54,754 nucleotides of DNA from an uncultured Eubacteriales bacterium (GCA_934572535.1 CAKTLJ010000012.1:1-54754), one strand, 5' to 3'; positions 8,059 through 17,651 are shown, numbered from the stretch's first letter. Program-made: numbers and translations. The notes: a model not told the origin generated them from the sequence alone.

Positions 8059-9786
8059 ATGCAAGCGGAGACCCCCAACCCCACCCCACAGAAAGAAAAG
8101 AAAAACACCCGAAAAAAGGTCATCCTCCTGGCCTGCGCCCTGGTGGTCCTCCTGGCCGCGGGCTACTGCGGCCTCTGCGCCGCGGCCGGCAGCGAGACCA
8201 TCTATCCCAACGTGATGGTGGGAGAGGTGACCCTGGGCGGCATGACCTGCGAAGAGGCCGAGGCCGCCATCACCGAGGCCGTCCAGGCCCAGACCCCCGA
8301 CGAGAACCAAGGGGTGCGCTTCACCGTCCAGGCGGCGGACGGCAAAACCGCCCAGGTCCAGGTCCCCCTGTCCAGCGTGGAGACCGACATCCCCGCCACC
8401 GTGGCCCGCGCCTGGCAGGTGGGCAACGGCGCGTCCTTCGCCGCCCGCGGCGCGATCTACCTCACCTGCCTGGTGGCCGGCGCCGACGTGCTGCCCGCGT
8501 ATGGCGACAGCGCCAAGCTCGACGCCATCCTGGACGCCATGGACGCCGAGATCGGTCAGGAAGCTGTAGAGAGCGCCTGGGATCTGGGAGAGACCCAGCT
8601 CACCCTCACCAAAGGGCAGCCCGGCAACCTCATCGACCGAGACGCCGTCAAGGAAGAGATCTTCACCTACATGGGCCGGGGCGACATCGTGGACCTGGCC
8701 GCCGCCCAGCCTCAGTTCACCATAGAGCTGGAGCAGACCCTCCCTGAGGCGCTGGATCTCGCCGATGTGCTCTCCCAGGTGGAGACCGAGGTGCAGAACG
8801 CCCAGTTCAACAAGGCCGAGAAGCGCTTCCAGGTGGACAGCGTGGGCATCTCCTTTGACGCCGAGGCCGCGCAGGCGGTCTTCGACGGCATGGACTGGGG
8901 CGAGACCCGGTCCATCGACCTGATCCTCACCCAGCCCGAAGTCACCCTGGCCGACCTGGAGCCTCAGCTCTACCAGGACGTGCTCGGCACCTGCTCCACC
9001 AACATCGCCGGCAGCGCCAACCGGGTGCAGAACATCAGCCTGGCCGCCCAGCTCTTCAGCGGCACCGTCCTCCTGCCCGGCGAGGAGTTCTCCTACAACG
9101 GCACCGTGGGCAGCCGCCAGGCCTCCCGCGGCTTCCTGCCCGCCCCGGCCTATGTGTCCGGCCAGACTGTTCAGGAGGTCGGCGGCGGCGTCTGCCAAGG
9201 CTCCTCCACCGTCTACCTTGCCACCCTCCGGGCCAACCTGGAGATCACCGAGCGCCACCCCCACGGCTATATCACCCGCTACGTCCCCGACGGCATGGAC
9301 GCCACCGTCTATTATGGCGCGAAGGACTTCCGGTTCAAGAACAACACCCCCTTCCCCATCAAGATCCAGGGCAGCGTCTCCGGCCGCACCCTGACGGTAA
9401 ACATCCTGGGGACCAAGGCCGACAACATCACCGTGGAGATGACCAACGAGACCGTGGGCACCACCGGCTACAACACCGTCTACAAGGTGGACAGCGGCCT
9501 GCCCGCCGGGTCCACCCGGGTGGATGTGACCCCCTATGCCGGGTACACCATCAAGACCTACCGCAACCTCTACGAGAGCGGCAAGCTCCTCGACACCAAG
9601 CTGGAGGCGACGAGCGTCTACAGAAGCCGGGACAAGGTGGTCATGGTCAGCCCCGCCGACGCTTACAAATACGGCATCCCGGGCTACTCCGCTCCGGCCC
9701 CCAAGCCCGCACCCGCACCGACACCCGCCCCGGCGCCCGCGCCGACCCCGGAGCCTGCGCCCCAGCCGGACGCTGCGACCCCATGA
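8059..9786 (+). CDS. VanW family protein with peptidoglycan-binding-like domains
   Basis: A 575-residue protein with one N-terminal membrane anchor (about 22-42) and the rest outside. Residues about 50-310 look like two PG_binding_4/YoaR-type repeats, followed by the VanW domain (about 327-440: LLPGEEFSYNGTVGSR, QEVGGGVCQGSSTVY, HPHGYITRYVPDG). A G5-like tail follows, and the last 30 residues are a Pro/Ala-rich repeat. VanW proteins were first noted beside vancomycin-resistance genes but occur widely; no catalytic role is established, and no van genes are nearby. The start follows GAAAGGA at a good distance. The next gene lies 15 bases downstream, so they form an operon. Confidence 0.88.
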   Translation: MQAETPNPTPQKEKKNTRKKVILLACALVVLLAAGYCGLCAAAGSETIYPNVMVGEVTLGGMTCEEAEAAITEAVQAQTPDENQGVRFTVQAADGKTAQVQVPLSSVETDIPATVARAWQVGNGASFAARGAIYLTCLVAGADVLPAYGDSAKLDAILDAMDAEIGQEAVESAWDLGETQLTLTKGQPGNLIDRDAVKEEIFTYMGRGDIVDLAAAQPQFTIELEQTLPEALDLADVLSQVETEVQNAQFNKAEKRFQVDSVGISFDAEAAQAVFDGMDWGETRSIDLILTQPEVTLADLEPQLYQDVLGTCSTNIAGSANRVQNISLAAQLFSGTVLLPGEEFSYNGTVGSRQASRGFLPAPAYVSGQTVQEVGGGVCQGSSTVYLATLRANLEITERHPHGYITRYVPDGMDATVYYGAKDFRFKNNTPFPIKIQGSVSGRTLTVNILGTKADNITVEMTNETVGTTGYNTVYKVDSGLPAGSTRVDVTPYAGYTIKTYRNLYESGKLLDTKLEATSVYRSRDKVVMVSPADAYKYGIPGYSAPAPKPAPAPTPAPAPAPTPEPAPQPDAATP

Positions 9787-9801
9787 CCGAAAGGAACCGC
9801 C

Positions 9802-10704
9802 ATGATCTACCAATTTCCTCCCCGCCGGGAACTGAAATTCCGGGCCAAACGCACGATGATCCACCCCGCCTCCATGCGGGCCACCCTCTTTGTGGTGTGC
9901 CTGATGATGGCGGTCTTCGGGCTCAAATACCTGCTGAACGCCAACCTGACCTACGCCCTCGTTGACCTGAACCAGTACAAGGACACCGCCACGGGCATCA
10001 CCTTCAACGACAACGGGTTCAGCGTCATCTTCCGCATGGATCTGACCCAGATGGTCCTGGCCATCCCCCTGACCTACACCCAGATCGCCACCTTCCTGCT
10101 CGTCACGTCCCTCTGCTTTCTCTTCCTGGCCCCTCTTCGGATGGGCGCCATGGAGGTCTACTGGCGCATCCTGCGCGGGGAGCAGGCGAGCGTCTTTCAG
10201 CTCTTCCGCTGGCTGTCCCAGATCCGCCGCCTGGCCAAGGCTGTGATGGTGGAGTTCATCCTCCAGGTGGGTGTGCGGCTGGTGGGGCTCCTCTGCACCG
10301 TCCCCAGCCTGTATCTGTACTACCTGTTCTACACCAACGTGACCTCCATCGACCAGGTGACCGGCCAAATTGCGATGCTCCAATCCCTGGCTTCCCTGCT
10401 GGCCATCGCAGCGGCGCTCCTCGCCTTTTGGCTCCACTCCTTCTTCCTGCCGGTGCGGTACTGCCTGGCCGCTCACCCGGAGTACACCCTGGGAGAGACC
10501 TTCCGCCGGGGTCTGCGGAGCATGAAGGGCTATCGCGGCCGGTTCTTCCGGTTCCGCCTCACCATGCTCCCCTGGTTCTTCCTGTCTCAGCTGAGCTACA
10601 ACGCGCTGGACCTCTTCGTCCTGCCCTACACCTCCATGGCCAGTATGCTCTACGTCCAGGAGGCCGCCAAGGAACGCAAGGCCCTGACCCCTTCCCCGGA
10701 ATAA
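9802..10704 (+). CDS. DUF975-like integral membrane protein
   Basis: A 300-residue polytopic membrane protein with about five or six hydrophobic segments (about 27-46, 78-112, 151-175, 195-218, 258-278). The pattern of a short cytoplasmic start, a long first loop and an FRRGLRSMKGYRGRFFRFRL segment before the last helix recalls the DUF975 family. Function is unknown; related proteins sit in the envelope of Firmicutes. It starts 15 bases after the VanW gene with GAAAGGA, so the pair is cotranscribed and may work together at the cell surface. Confidence 0.65.
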   Translation: MIYQFPPRRELKFRAKRTMIHPASMRATLFVVCLMMAVFGLKYLLNANLTYALVDLNQYKDTATGITFNDNGFSVIFRMDLTQMVLAIPLTYTQIATFLLVTSLCFLFLAPLRMGAMEVYWRILRGEQASVFQLFRWLSQIRRLAKAVMVEFILQVGVRLVGLLCTVPSLYLYYLFYTNVTSIDQVTGQIAMLQSLASLLAIAAALLAFWLHSFFLPVRYCLAAHPEYTLGETFRRGLRSMKGYRGRFFRFRLTMLPWFFLSQLSYNALDLFVLPYTSMASMLYVQEAAKERKALTPSPE

Positions 10705-10724
10705 AGCCCGCAGCAACGACAAAA

Positions 10725-10821
10725 AGGCTGTCTCACGAAGTCGTTTCCTCCCGCCCCGTGCAGGTCCTTGACCTTACACGGGCGGGTTGGTGTACTTCTT
10801 CGCGAGACAGCCTCTCTTTTT
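10725..10821. terminator. long nested terminator hairpin
   Basis: The outer stem AGGCTGTCTC...GAGACAGCCT (10725-10734 with 10804-10813) extends through CGAAG/CTTCG. It encloses a CCCGC/GCGGG-type stem and an inner AGGTC/GACCT loop, then TCTCTTTT. It separates the convergent membrane-protein and acetyltransferase genes. Confidence 0.75.
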
Positions 10822-10838
10822 CTGCGGGATCCTCGATC

Positions 10839-11309
10839 CTACGCCGCGCCTTGGGTGGGGGGCAGGGTAGTGTTCTCAAACATCTGGGTCGGTTCGCCCC
10901 AAGCGCAGGCGTCGGGGCCGATGGTGTAGAAGCCATACTTCTCGTAGTAGTTGGAGTGCTCGGAGGCCAGGTAGATCTTCTCATAGCCCAGCTCACCGCC
11001 CCGGCGGCGGGCGTGGTCGATGAGGACCGGGCTCAGGTGCTTACCCCGGAACGCAGGGGCCACATACAGGGTGGCGATCCAAAGGCCGACGTCCTCGCTG
11101 TAGAGGATCTCCTTGATGGCCAGGGTATAGCCTCCCACCACCTGCCCATTCTCCACCGCGATATACGCGTCCGGGATGGGTCCGGTGGTCTCCAGCACGG
11201 TCTGCATGTGCTTCTTGATCCACGGCATACAGGCGGGCCAGTGGTCGCGCAGGTTGGTCAGCATCGCCGGAATGTATTCCGGTCTTTCTCGAATGGAATA
11301 GAGCTTCAT
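10839..11309 (-). CDS. GNAT family N-acetyltransferase
   Basis: A 156-residue GNAT protein. The acetyl-CoA loop region reads VAPAFRGKHLSPVLID (about 78-93), and the late YEKYGFYTIG segment is typical of the fold's last strand-helix. It transfers an acetyl group from acetyl-CoA to an unknown amine. The ATG at 11309 follows AAAGGAGGGG; a GTG one codon earlier is an alternative. It is monocistronic, with its own promoter that overlaps the rpiB terminator. Confidence 0.85.
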   Translation of the reverse strand: MKLYSIRERPEYIPAMLTNLRDHWPACMPWIKKHMQTVLETTGPIPDAYIAVENGQVVGGYTLAIKEILYSEDVGLWIATLYVAPAFRGKHLSPVLIDHARRRGGELGYEKIYLASEHSNYYEKYGFYTIGPDACAWGEPTQMFENTTLPPTQGAA

Positions 11310-11383
11310 CACTGTCCCCTCCTTTCCGGGGTCGTGACGGCTGCCATGTCCTTCTCGGCTGCGCTTCCTCTTCTTCTACCATT

Positions 11384-11412
11384 ATTATATTCTTGTTACA
11401 CAAAAAGGTCAA
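11384..11412 (-). promoter_or_regulatory. promoter of the acetyltransferase gene, built into the rpiB terminator arm
   Basis: On the minus strand: TTGACC (11407-11412), 17-base spacer, perfect TATAAT (11384-11389). The -35 box lies inside the 3' arm of the terminator at 11402-11460. Confidence 0.75.
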
Positions 11413-11460
11413 CTCATTTCGCCGAATTTTTGTTCATTCAGCGCAAGAAGTTGACCTTTT
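11402..11460 (-). terminator. terminator of the heat-shock/rpiB operon
   Basis: The stem AAAAGGTCAACT/AGTTGACCTTTT (arms 11449-11460 and 11403-11414) has a long loop that can form a small inner stem. On the minus strand it ends in TTTTTG. It is the first terminator-like structure after rpiB. Confidence 0.7.
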
Positions 11461-11529
11461 GCATGGGGCGGCAGCTTGCAGGCCTCGCCGACTCGCGCCC
11501 CAGATGATAACACAGGAGGCAGATCCGGT

Positions 11530-11967
11530 TTATGCCTCCTCCATCTCCGTGATCAGGCCCACGCGGCGGGCGTGGCGGCCGCCTTCAAACTCGGTGTTCA
11601 GGAAGACCTCGACGATCCGCTCGGCCAGATTCTTGCCGATCATACCCGCGCCCATGGCCAGCATGTTGGCGTCGTTGTGGCGGCGGGTCATCTCCGCAGA
11701 GAGGGGGTCGCTGCACAGGGCGCAGCGGATGCCCTTGACCTTGTTGGCGGCAATGGAAATGCCAATGCCCGTGGTGCAGATGACGATGCCCTTCTCACAC
11801 GCCCCGGAGGCCACTGCCTCTGCGGCAGCCCGGCCGAAGACCGGATAGTCACAGCTGTCCTTGTTGGGGCAGCCGAAGTCCTTGTAGGGGATGTTTTCCT
11901 TGTCCAGATAGGCCTTGACGGTCTCCTTCAGGTCGAAGCCGCCGTGGTCGGAACCCAGTGCGATCAT
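11530..11967 (-). CDS. rpiB: ribose-5-phosphate isomerase B
   Basis: A 145-residue RpiB/LacAB-fold enzyme that interconverts ribose 5-phosphate and ribulose 5-phosphate in the pentose phosphate pathway. Motifs: GSDHGGFDLK at the start, the VICTTGIGISIAANK segment with the catalytic Cys and phosphate loop (about 65-79), and RRHNDANMLAMG. The ATG at 11967 has AAGGAGG eight bases upstream; an ATG two codons earlier is too close to it. It is the last gene of the hrcA-led minus-strand run, 27 bases after the PHP phosphatase gene. Confidence 0.93.
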   Translation of the reverse strand: MIALGSDHGGFDLKETVKAYLDKENIPYKDFGCPNKDSCDYPVFGRAAAEAVASGACEKGIVICTTGIGISIAANKVKGIRCALCSDPLSAEMTRRHNDANMLAMGAGMIGKNLAERIVEVFLNTEFEGGRHARRVGLITEMEEA

Positions 11968-11994
11968 GGTCATTTCCTCCTTGTATGGTTCATA

Positions 11995-12801
11995 TTACAG
12001 CCGGATCATGTCCGGTTTGCGCTCGTGGTAGACGGCAGCGTAGCGGAAGCCGCAGTCCTGCATGATCTGATAGGCCTCCCGAATGCCCCGGCCCACAGGC
12101 GCGGGGGCGTGGGCGTCGGAGCCCACGGTGATGATCTCGCCGCCGGCTTCCTTGAAGAGCTTGAGCACCGGGATCCATTCAGCCAGGGTCTGGCCCTTCC
12201 AGGTGTTGATCTCGATGCCCTTCCCGGCCTCCGCCGCCAGGCGGCAGATCTCAAAGATCTCGTCCCGGTACCGGTCGGTGCTGGGAGGCTGGGGGTAGTC
12301 CCCCTTCATGTACCGCAGGGGATAGATGATGTGGCCCACCACATCGTAAAACTCCGGAGCGGCCGCCAGGGCCAGCATGGAGCGGAAGTAATTGTCCAGC
12401 GCCTGGTAGCACTTGTCCAGGGTGGTGTAGTCCAGCAGGAAGAAGTCCCGTCCCCCGGCCTCCCGACTGAGGTTGTGGGCAGAGCCGATGACGAAGTCCA
12501 GGCCGGGCTGGCTGAGGATCTTTCGGGTGGCCTCCGGAAAGAGGAAGCCCATGCCCAGCTCCACGCCCATGGGCAGGTCGATGCGGGTGCCGAAGGCATC
12601 CAGCGCGGTCTTGCGCTCCTTGAGCACGGGCGCCCAGTCGTAGTCCGGGGTCGGCTCACCCTCCAGACTCAGCAGGTCGCAGTGGTCGGTGAGGGTCAGG
12701 TGGGTCAGCCCGTACTCGCAGGCCTTCTGGACCATCTGGACCATGGGGATCTCACTGTCGGGGGAGCAGATGGAATGGGTGTGGCAATCGGCAAGAAACA
12801 T
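11995..12801 (-). CDS. PHP-domain histidinol-phosphatase family protein (HisK-like)
   Basis: A 268-residue PHP-fold metal phosphoesterase. Ligand motifs: CHTHS (about 6-10), DHCD (about 41-44), GVELG, GSAHN and the terminal GSDAHAP segment. This set and length fit the HisK/HisJ histidinol-phosphatase family, which makes histidinol from histidinol phosphate, but no his genes are near and other phosphoesterase roles are possible. It starts 11 bases after dnaJ with GAGGAGGGG, so it belongs to the heat-shock transcript. Confidence 0.8.
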   Translation of the reverse strand: MFLADCHTHSICSPDSEIPMVQMVQKACEYGLTHLTLTDHCDLLSLEGEPTPDYDWAPVLKERKTALDAFGTRIDLPMGVELGMGFLFPEATRKILSQPGLDFVIGSAHNLSREAGGRDFFLLDYTTLDKCYQALDNYFRSMLALAAAPEFYDVVGHIIYPLRYMKGDYPQPPSTDRYRDEIFEICRLAAEAGKGIEINTWKGQTLAEWIPVLKLFKEAGGEIITVGSDAHAPAPVGRGIREAYQIMQDCGFRYAAVYHERKPDMIRL

Positions 12802-12812
12802 AGCGCCCCTCC

Positions 12813-13970
12813 TCACTTTTTCTTCTTCCGCTTGAAGATGCCGCCGAACTCCTCCTCCCCGTGGGGGGCGGAGGCGCTCTCGCCCATGGCCTCGGCAAAC
12901 TTCTTCAGCGCTTCCCTCTGCTCCTCGTTCATGGAGCGGGGGACCTCCACCCGGATGGTGACGAACTGATCGCCGCGACCCCGGCCGTTGAGGACGGGCA
13001 CGCCCTTGCCCCGCAGGCGCAGGGTGGTGCCGGGCTGGGTCCCGGCGGCCACGGTGCACTTCACCTTGCCGTCCAGCGAGGGGATCTCGATCTCCGCGCC
13101 CATCGCGGCCTGGTAGAAGGAGACCGTCTGGTCCAGGTAGATGGAGGTGCCGTCCCGGCGGAGACGGGGATGGGGCGTCACGTTGATGCCCACGATCAGG
13201 TCCCCGGCGGGGCCGCCGTTGCGGCCCATGTCGCCCTGGCCCCGGACGGAGATCGCCTGGCCGTTGTCGATCCCGGCGGGGATCTTCACGTTGACCTTCT
13301 TGGCGCGGCGCAGGCCGCCGCTGCCGCCGCAGGCCTTGCAGGGCTGGTGGATGATCTTGCCCTCGCCCCGGCAGTTGGGGCAGACGGTGCTGGTGGACAT
13401 GGTGCCGAACACGGTCCGCTGCTGCATCCGCACCTGACCGGTGCCGTGGCACTCGGGGCAGACCTCCGCAGTGGTCCCCTCGGCGCAGCCGGAGCCGCCG
13501 CAGGTGTCGCAGGCCTCGATGTGCTGGATGGTGACCTCCTTCTCACAGCCGAAGGCGGCCTCCTCCAGGGTCAGGTTCAGGCTGGCGCGGACGGTCTGGC
13601 CCTTGGCGGGACCGGTGCGGCTCTGGCCGCCGCCGCCGAAGCCCCCGAAGCCGCCGCCGAAGAAGGAGCCGAAAATGTCTCCCATGTCGAAGCCGCCAAA
13701 GCCGCCGGCACCGGCACCGGCGCCGAAGTTGGGGTCCACCCCGGCGAAGCCGAACTGGTCGTACTTGGCGCGCTTGTCCTTGTCGGAGAGGACCTCATAG
13801 GCCTCGTTGATCTCCTTGAAGCGGGCCTCGGCCTCCTTGTCCCCGGGGTTCAGGTCGGGGTGGTTCTGCTTGGCCAGCTTACGGTATGCTTTTTTTAATT
13901 CATCGTCCGAAGCGCCCTTTTTGACGCCCAGAACTTCGTAATAGTCGCGTTTATTTTTGGTATCTGCCAT
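12813..13970 (-). CDS. dnaJ: chaperone protein DnaJ
   Basis: A full-length type I Hsp40 of 385 residues. The J-domain (about 8-72) has the HPD tripeptide that triggers DnaK ATP hydrolysis. A Gly/Phe-rich linker follows (about 80-120), then four CxxCxGxG zinc repeats (about 150-215: [32 protein letters not shown]) and the substrate-binding domain. It works with DnaK and GrpE in refolding. It lies 89 bases after dnaK with a strong intercistronic hairpin between, and 11 bases before the PHP gene. Confidence 0.97.
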   Translation of the reverse strand: MADTKNKRDYYEVLGVKKGASDDELKKAYRKLAKQNHPDLNPGDKEAEARFKEINEAYEVLSDKDKRAKYDQFGFAGVDPNFGAGAGAGGFGGFDMGDIFGSFFGGGFGGFGGGGQSRTGPAKGQTVRASLNLTLEEAAFGCEKEVTIQHIEACDTCGGSGCAEGTTAEVCPECHGTGQVRMQQRTVFGTMSTSTVCPNCRGEGKIIHQPCKACGGSGGLRRAKKVNVKIPAGIDNGQAISVRGQGDMGRNGGPAGDLIVGINVTPHPRLRRDGTSIYLDQTVSFYQAAMGAEIEIPSLDGKVKCTVAAGTQPGTTLRLRGKGVPVLNGRGRGDQFVTIRVEVPRSMNEEQREALKKFAEAMGESASAPHGEEEFGGIFKRKKKK

Positions 13971-14010
13971 CGGGATTCACCTCACAGAAAGGGATTATGT
14001 TACACAAGCA

Positions 14011-14034
14011 GGGGGACAGGAAATCCTGTCCCCC
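14011..14034 (-). other. intercistronic hairpin between dnaK and dnaJ
   Basis: An 11-base-pair perfect stem (14011-14021 with 14024-14034) with an AA loop and no T-run on either strand. It probably stabilises or processes the dnaK mRNA end rather than terminating transcription. Confidence 0.7.
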
Positions 14035-14059
14035 GCGGTTGATTGCGTTGGAAATATGC

Positions 14060-15907
14060 TTACTGATCGTCCACCACGGTGTAGTCAGCATCAACAACAT
14101 CGTCGGGGCCGCAGTTGTTGCAGTCACCGGCGCAGTTTGCGCCGCCCATGTCGGGGCCGGGCTGGCCCTGCGCGCCTGCCTGCTGATACATCTTCTCGCT
14201 GACCTTGTAGAAGGCCTGGGTCAGATTTTCGGTGGCTGCCTTGATGGCGGCGGTGTCCGTGCCCTTCAGGGCCTCCTTGACCTTATCCACCTCAGCCTGG
14301 AGCTCGCTGACCTCAGCGGCGTCCAGCTTATCCTTCATCTCCTCGAGGGTCTTCTCGCTCTGGTAGACCATCTGGTCGGCCTGGTTGCGGGTGTCCACCT
14401 CTTCCTTGCGCTGGGCGTCCTCAGCGGCGAACTGCTCGGCCTCCTGGACGGCCTTCTCGATGTCCTCCTTGGACATGTTGGTGGAGGAGGTGATGGTGAT
14501 GTGCTGCTCCTTGCCGGTGCCCAGGTCCTTGGCGGAGACGTTCACGATGCCGTTGGCATCGATGTCGAAGGTGACTTCGATCTGCGGCACACCGCGGCGC
14601 GCGGGAGCGATGCCGTCCAGGTTGAAGCGGCCCAGGGTCTTGTTGTACTGTGCCATGTCGCGCTCGCCCTGGAGGACGTGGACCTCAACGGAGGTCTGGT
14701 TGTCGGCGGCGGTGGTGAAGACCTGGCTCTTCTTGGTCGGAATGGTAGTGTTGCGCTCGATGAGCTTGGTGTTGATACCGCCCATGGTCTCGATGCCCAG
14801 GGACAGGGGGGTGACGTCCAGCAGCAGCAGGCCCTTCACGTCGCCCACCAGGACGCCGCCCTGGAGGGCTGCGCCCATGGCCACGCATTCGTCGGGGTTG
14901 ATGCCCTTGAAGCCTTCCTGACCGGTGATCTTCTTCACGGCCTCCTGCACAGCGGGGATCCGGCTGGAGCCGCCCACCATCAGGACCTTGGACAGGTCGG
15001 CGTTGCTCAGACCTGCGTCGGACATGGCCTGGCGGACGGGGCCCATGGTGGCCTCCACCAGATGGGCGGTCAGCTCATTGAACTTCGCGCGGGACAGGGT
15101 CAGGTCCAGGTGCTTGGGGCCGGTGGCGTCCGCGGTGATATAGGGCAGGTTGATGGTGGAAGAGGTCACGCCGGACAGCTCGATCTTAGCCTTCTCAGCG
15201 GCCTCCTTCAGGCGCTGCATGGCCACCTTGTCGGCGGACAGGTCGATGCCCTCGGTCTTCTTGAACTCAGCGACCATCCAGTCCATGACGGCCTTATCGA
15301 AGTCGTCGCCGCCCAGGCGGTTGTTACCGGCGGTGGCCAGGACCTCGATGACGCCGTCGCCGATCTCCAGCACGGACACGTCGAAGGTGCCGCCGCCCAG
15401 GTCGTAGACCATGATCTTCTGGTCGCTCTCCTTGTCCACGCCGTAGGCCAGCGCAGCGGCGGTGGGCTCGTTGATGATGCGCTTGACCTCCAGACCGGCG
15501 ATGCGGCCTGCGTCCTTGGTGGCCTGACGCTGGGCGTCGGTGAAGTAAGCGGGGACGGTGATGACCGCCTCGGTGACGGGCTGGCCCAGGTAGGCCTCTG
15601 CGTCAGCCTTCAGCTTTTGCAGGATCATGGCGGAGATCTCCTGGGGGGTGTAGGACTTGCCGTCAATGTTGACCTTATAGTTGGAACCCATCTCGCGCTT
15701 GATGGAGATGACGGTGCGGTCGGGGTTGGTGATAGCCTGACGCTTTGCCACCTGGCCGACCATACGCTCGCCGTCCTTGGAGAACGCGACGATGGAGGGA
15801 GTGGTGCGGTTGCCTTCCGCGTTGGCGATGACGACTGCTTCGCCGCCTTCCATAACGGAAACACAGGAGTTGGTAGTACCGAGGTCAATACCGATGATTT
15901 TAGACAT
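14060..15907 (-). CDS. dnaK: chaperone protein DnaK (Hsp70)
   Basis: A 615-residue Hsp70. The nucleotide-binding domain starts [13 protein letters not shown], carries the [19 protein letters not shown] and [17 protein letters not shown] signatures, and is followed by the linker [14 protein letters not shown] and the substrate-binding domain with lid. The C-terminus ends in an acidic tail after a Gly/Gln-rich, Cys-containing stretch. The ATG at 15907 follows AAGGAGG. It is the third gene of the CIRCE-controlled operon. Confidence 0.98.
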   Translation of the reverse strand: MSKIIGIDLGTTNSCVSVMEGGEAVVIANAEGNRTTPSIVAFSKDGERMVGQVAKRQAITNPDRTVISIKREMGSNYKVNIDGKSYTPQEISAMILQKLKADAEAYLGQPVTEAVITVPAYFTDAQRQATKDAGRIAGLEVKRIINEPTAAALAYGVDKESDQKIMVYDLGGGTFDVSVLEIGDGVIEVLATAGNNRLGGDDFDKAVMDWMVAEFKKTEGIDLSADKVAMQRLKEAAEKAKIELSGVTSSTINLPYITADATGPKHLDLTLSRAKFNELTAHLVEATMGPVRQAMSDAGLSNADLSKVLMVGGSSRIPAVQEAVKKITGQEGFKGINPDECVAMGAALQGGVLVGDVKGLLLLDVTPLSLGIETMGGINTKLIERNTTIPTKKSQVFTTAADNQTSVEVHVLQGERDMAQYNKTLGRFNLDGIAPARRGVPQIEVTFDIDANGIVNVSAKDLGTGKEQHITITSSTNMSKEDIEKAVQEAEQFAAEDAQRKEEVDTRNQADQMVYQSEKTLEEMKDKLDAAEVSELQAEVDKVKEALKGTDTAAIKAATENLTQAFYKVSEKMYQQAGAQGQPGPDMGGANCAGDCNNCGPDDVVDADYTVVDDQ

Positions 15908-15985
15908 AACTGGTTCCTCCTTATTAAGAACAGTGGATGATGATTGCAAAAAATTTATAAAAAGGGATGTTGTTTACATAGGGGA

Positions 15986-16507
15986 TCAATTCGCGACCTT
16001 GACCATCGCGTGGCGGATGATCTTGTCGCCGATGCGGAACCCGGCTTGCAGGACCTCGACCACCACATTTTCGCCCAGTGCCTCGTCATCGACGTGCATG
16101 ACGGCGTTGTGGACGTTGGGGTCGAAGGGCTCGCCCTTAGCGGGGATCTCCTCGATGCCCAGCCTTTCCAGCACGCTCTTCAGCTGGGTCATGATCATCT
16201 CGACGCCCTTGGCGTAGGCCTTGTCGGCGGTCTCCTGCTGCAAGGCGCGCTCCAGGTTGTCGTAGACCGGGAGGAACTCCTTGGCGGTGTCCGCCTTGGC
16301 GGAGGTCCAGGCGTTTTCCTTTTCCTTTTGGCTGCGCTTGCGGTAGTTGTCGTACTCGGCCAGCAGGCGGATGTACTTGTCCTCCTGCTCCCGCATGGCG
16401 GCCTGGAGGGCATCCTCCGGGGTCTGCTCCGTCTCCTGGACGGGGGCCTCCTGGACTTCCTCCTGCTGGGACTCTGGTGTGTTCTGATCCATATCTTTCT
16501 TACTCAT
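15986..16507 (-). CDS. grpE: nucleotide exchange factor GrpE
   Basis: A 173-residue GrpE. The charged N-terminal tail leads to a long coiled-coil helix (about 40-95, RLLAEYDNYRKRSQKEKE) and a C-terminal beta domain with PFDPNVHNAVMHVDDE and the GFRIGDKIIRHAMVKV signature. It releases ADP from DnaK. Its start lies 19 bases after hrcA. Confidence 0.97.
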   Translation of the reverse strand: MSKKDMDQNTPESQQEEVQEAPVQETEQTPEDALQAAMREQEDKYIRLLAEYDNYRKRSQKEKENAWTSAKADTAKEFLPVYDNLERALQQETADKAYAKGVEMIMTQLKSVLERLGIEEIPAKGEPFDPNVHNAVMHVDDEALGENVVVEVLQAGFRIGDKIIRHAMVKVAN

Positions 16508-16526
16508 TGTGCTGCTTACCTCTTAT

Positions 16527-17588
16527 CTATAAGTCCTCGGGGCCTTCCCCGGTGGGTGGTGGGATCTCGCCCTTTCCAAACATGCGGGAGAGTCCTTCCG
16601 CGAAGTAGGAAAGGCGGGCCGCCAGATCTGCATAATCCATACGGGTGGGACCGACCACGCCGATCACGCCCTGCATCCCGCCGCCGATGTCATAGCTGGC
16701 CATGATCACGCTGGAGTTCTTCAGCTCGTCGGCCACGTTTTCCGGGCCGATGACGATCCTGACGTTGTCGCCCTGGATCACCGGCAGGTGGATGTCATCC
16801 CCCATCTCCGACAGGTAGTTCATGAGGGGCTCCGCCTTCTCCAGGCTCTGGTACTCCGGGTGGGCCAGCAGGTTGGGGATGCCGGTGGTGTGGACCACGC
16901 TGCTCTCCAAATCCTCCAGGACCTCCATGGCGAAGGAGACCACCAGGCTGATAAGGCCGTAGGCCTCGCCCGCCGCGTGGGCGGCCACCCGCATGAGTTC
17001 GGGGGTCAGCTCCTCCAGGGTCTTGCCGGTGAAGGAGGTGTTCAGCAGGGTCCCCAGCAGCTGGAGCTGGGTCTCGGACACCTCGGAGGGCAGGCGGAAG
17101 AGCTTGTTCTTCACCACCTGGGTGTCGGTCATCAAAACGGCGATGAAGGCGTCTTGCTCGACCATCAGCAGGTCGTAGCGGCTGATGACCGCCTTCGTGG
17201 TGCCCGTGGTGAGGGCGAAGGTGGGGTATTTGGTCAGTTGGGAGACGATCTTCCCGGCCTCGGTCATCACCTGGTCCATCTGGCGGATCTTCAGGTGAAG
17301 GGCTTCGTTGATCTTTTGGGTCTCCTGGAGGGTCAGCCGATGCTCTTCCATGAGTTCGTTCACGTAGAGCCGGTAGCCGCTGGGGGACGGGATGCGCCCG
17401 GCAGAGGTATGGGGCTGCTCCAGAAAGCCCAGGTTCTCCAGCTCGGCCATCTCGTTTCGGATGGTGGCGGAAGAGACCTTGAGTCCGGCGCTGGCTACGA
17501 TGGCTTTGGAGCCGACAGGTTCCGCGGTCTGGATGTAGTTTTCTACCACCGCGCGGAGGATCTGCTTTTTCCGCTCCGACAGTTCCAT
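16527..17588 (-). CDS. hrcA: heat-inducible transcription repressor HrcA
   Basis: A 353-residue HrcA. The N-terminal winged helix (about 1-70) has LSERKKQILRAVVENYI and GLKVSSATIRNEMAELE; the GAF-like core follows, ending in the GVIGVVGPTRMDYADLAARL signature. HrcA binds CIRCE, and the element sits 33 bases ahead of this gene, so the operon is autoregulated. The ATG at 17588 follows AAAGGAGG; the frame extends upstream but without a better start. Confidence 0.97.
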   Translation of the reverse strand: MELSERKKQILRAVVENYIQTAEPVGSKAIVASAGLKVSSATIRNEMAELENLGFLEQPHTSAGRIPSPSGYRLYVNELMEEHRLTLQETQKINEALHLKIRQMDQVMTEAGKIVSQLTKYPTFALTTGTTKAVISRYDLLMVEQDAFIAVLMTDTQVVKNKLFRLPSEVSETQLQLLGTLLNTSFTGKTLEELTPELMRVAAHAAGEAYGLISLVVSFAMEVLEDLESSVVHTTGIPNLLAHPEYQSLEKAEPLMNYLSEMGDDIHLPVIQGDNVRIVIGPENVADELKNSSVIMASYDIGGGMQGVIGVVGPTRMDYADLAARLSYFAEGLSRMFGKGEIPPPTGEGPEDL

Positions 17589-17620
17589 GGTTTGCGCCTC
17601 CTTTGGCTTTTGGCCTGATG

Positions 17621-17647
17621 TTAGCACTCAACCTCTCTGAGTGCTAA
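17621..17647. promoter_or_regulatory. CIRCE operator
   Basis: A perfect TTAGCACTC-N9-GAGTGCTAA inverted repeat (arms 17621-17629 and 17639-17647) just downstream of the hrcA promoter -10 box. HrcA bound here blocks transcription at normal temperature. Confidence 0.98.
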
Positions 17648-17651
17648 CGTT

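Noticed and set aside
9660..9786. Pro/Ala-rich end of the VanW protein as a frameshift artefact
   Set aside because: The frame stays open with regular codon use, and Pro-rich tails are usual in wall-spanning proteins.
8059..9786. Vancomycin-resistance locus because of VanW
   Set aside because: No vanH, vanA/B, vanX, vanR or vanS genes nearby; VanW proteins are common outside resistance loci.
7870..10722. A 950-codon open frame opposite the VanW and DUF975-like genes
   Set aside because: The translation is Gly/His/Gln-rich with no domain, and both opposite genes have clear family motifs and ribosome sites.
13997..15940. Long open frame on the strand opposite dnaK
   Set aside because: It is the mirror of biased GC-rich codons. 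The translation is low-complexity, it has no ribosome site, and the dnaK frame explains the region.
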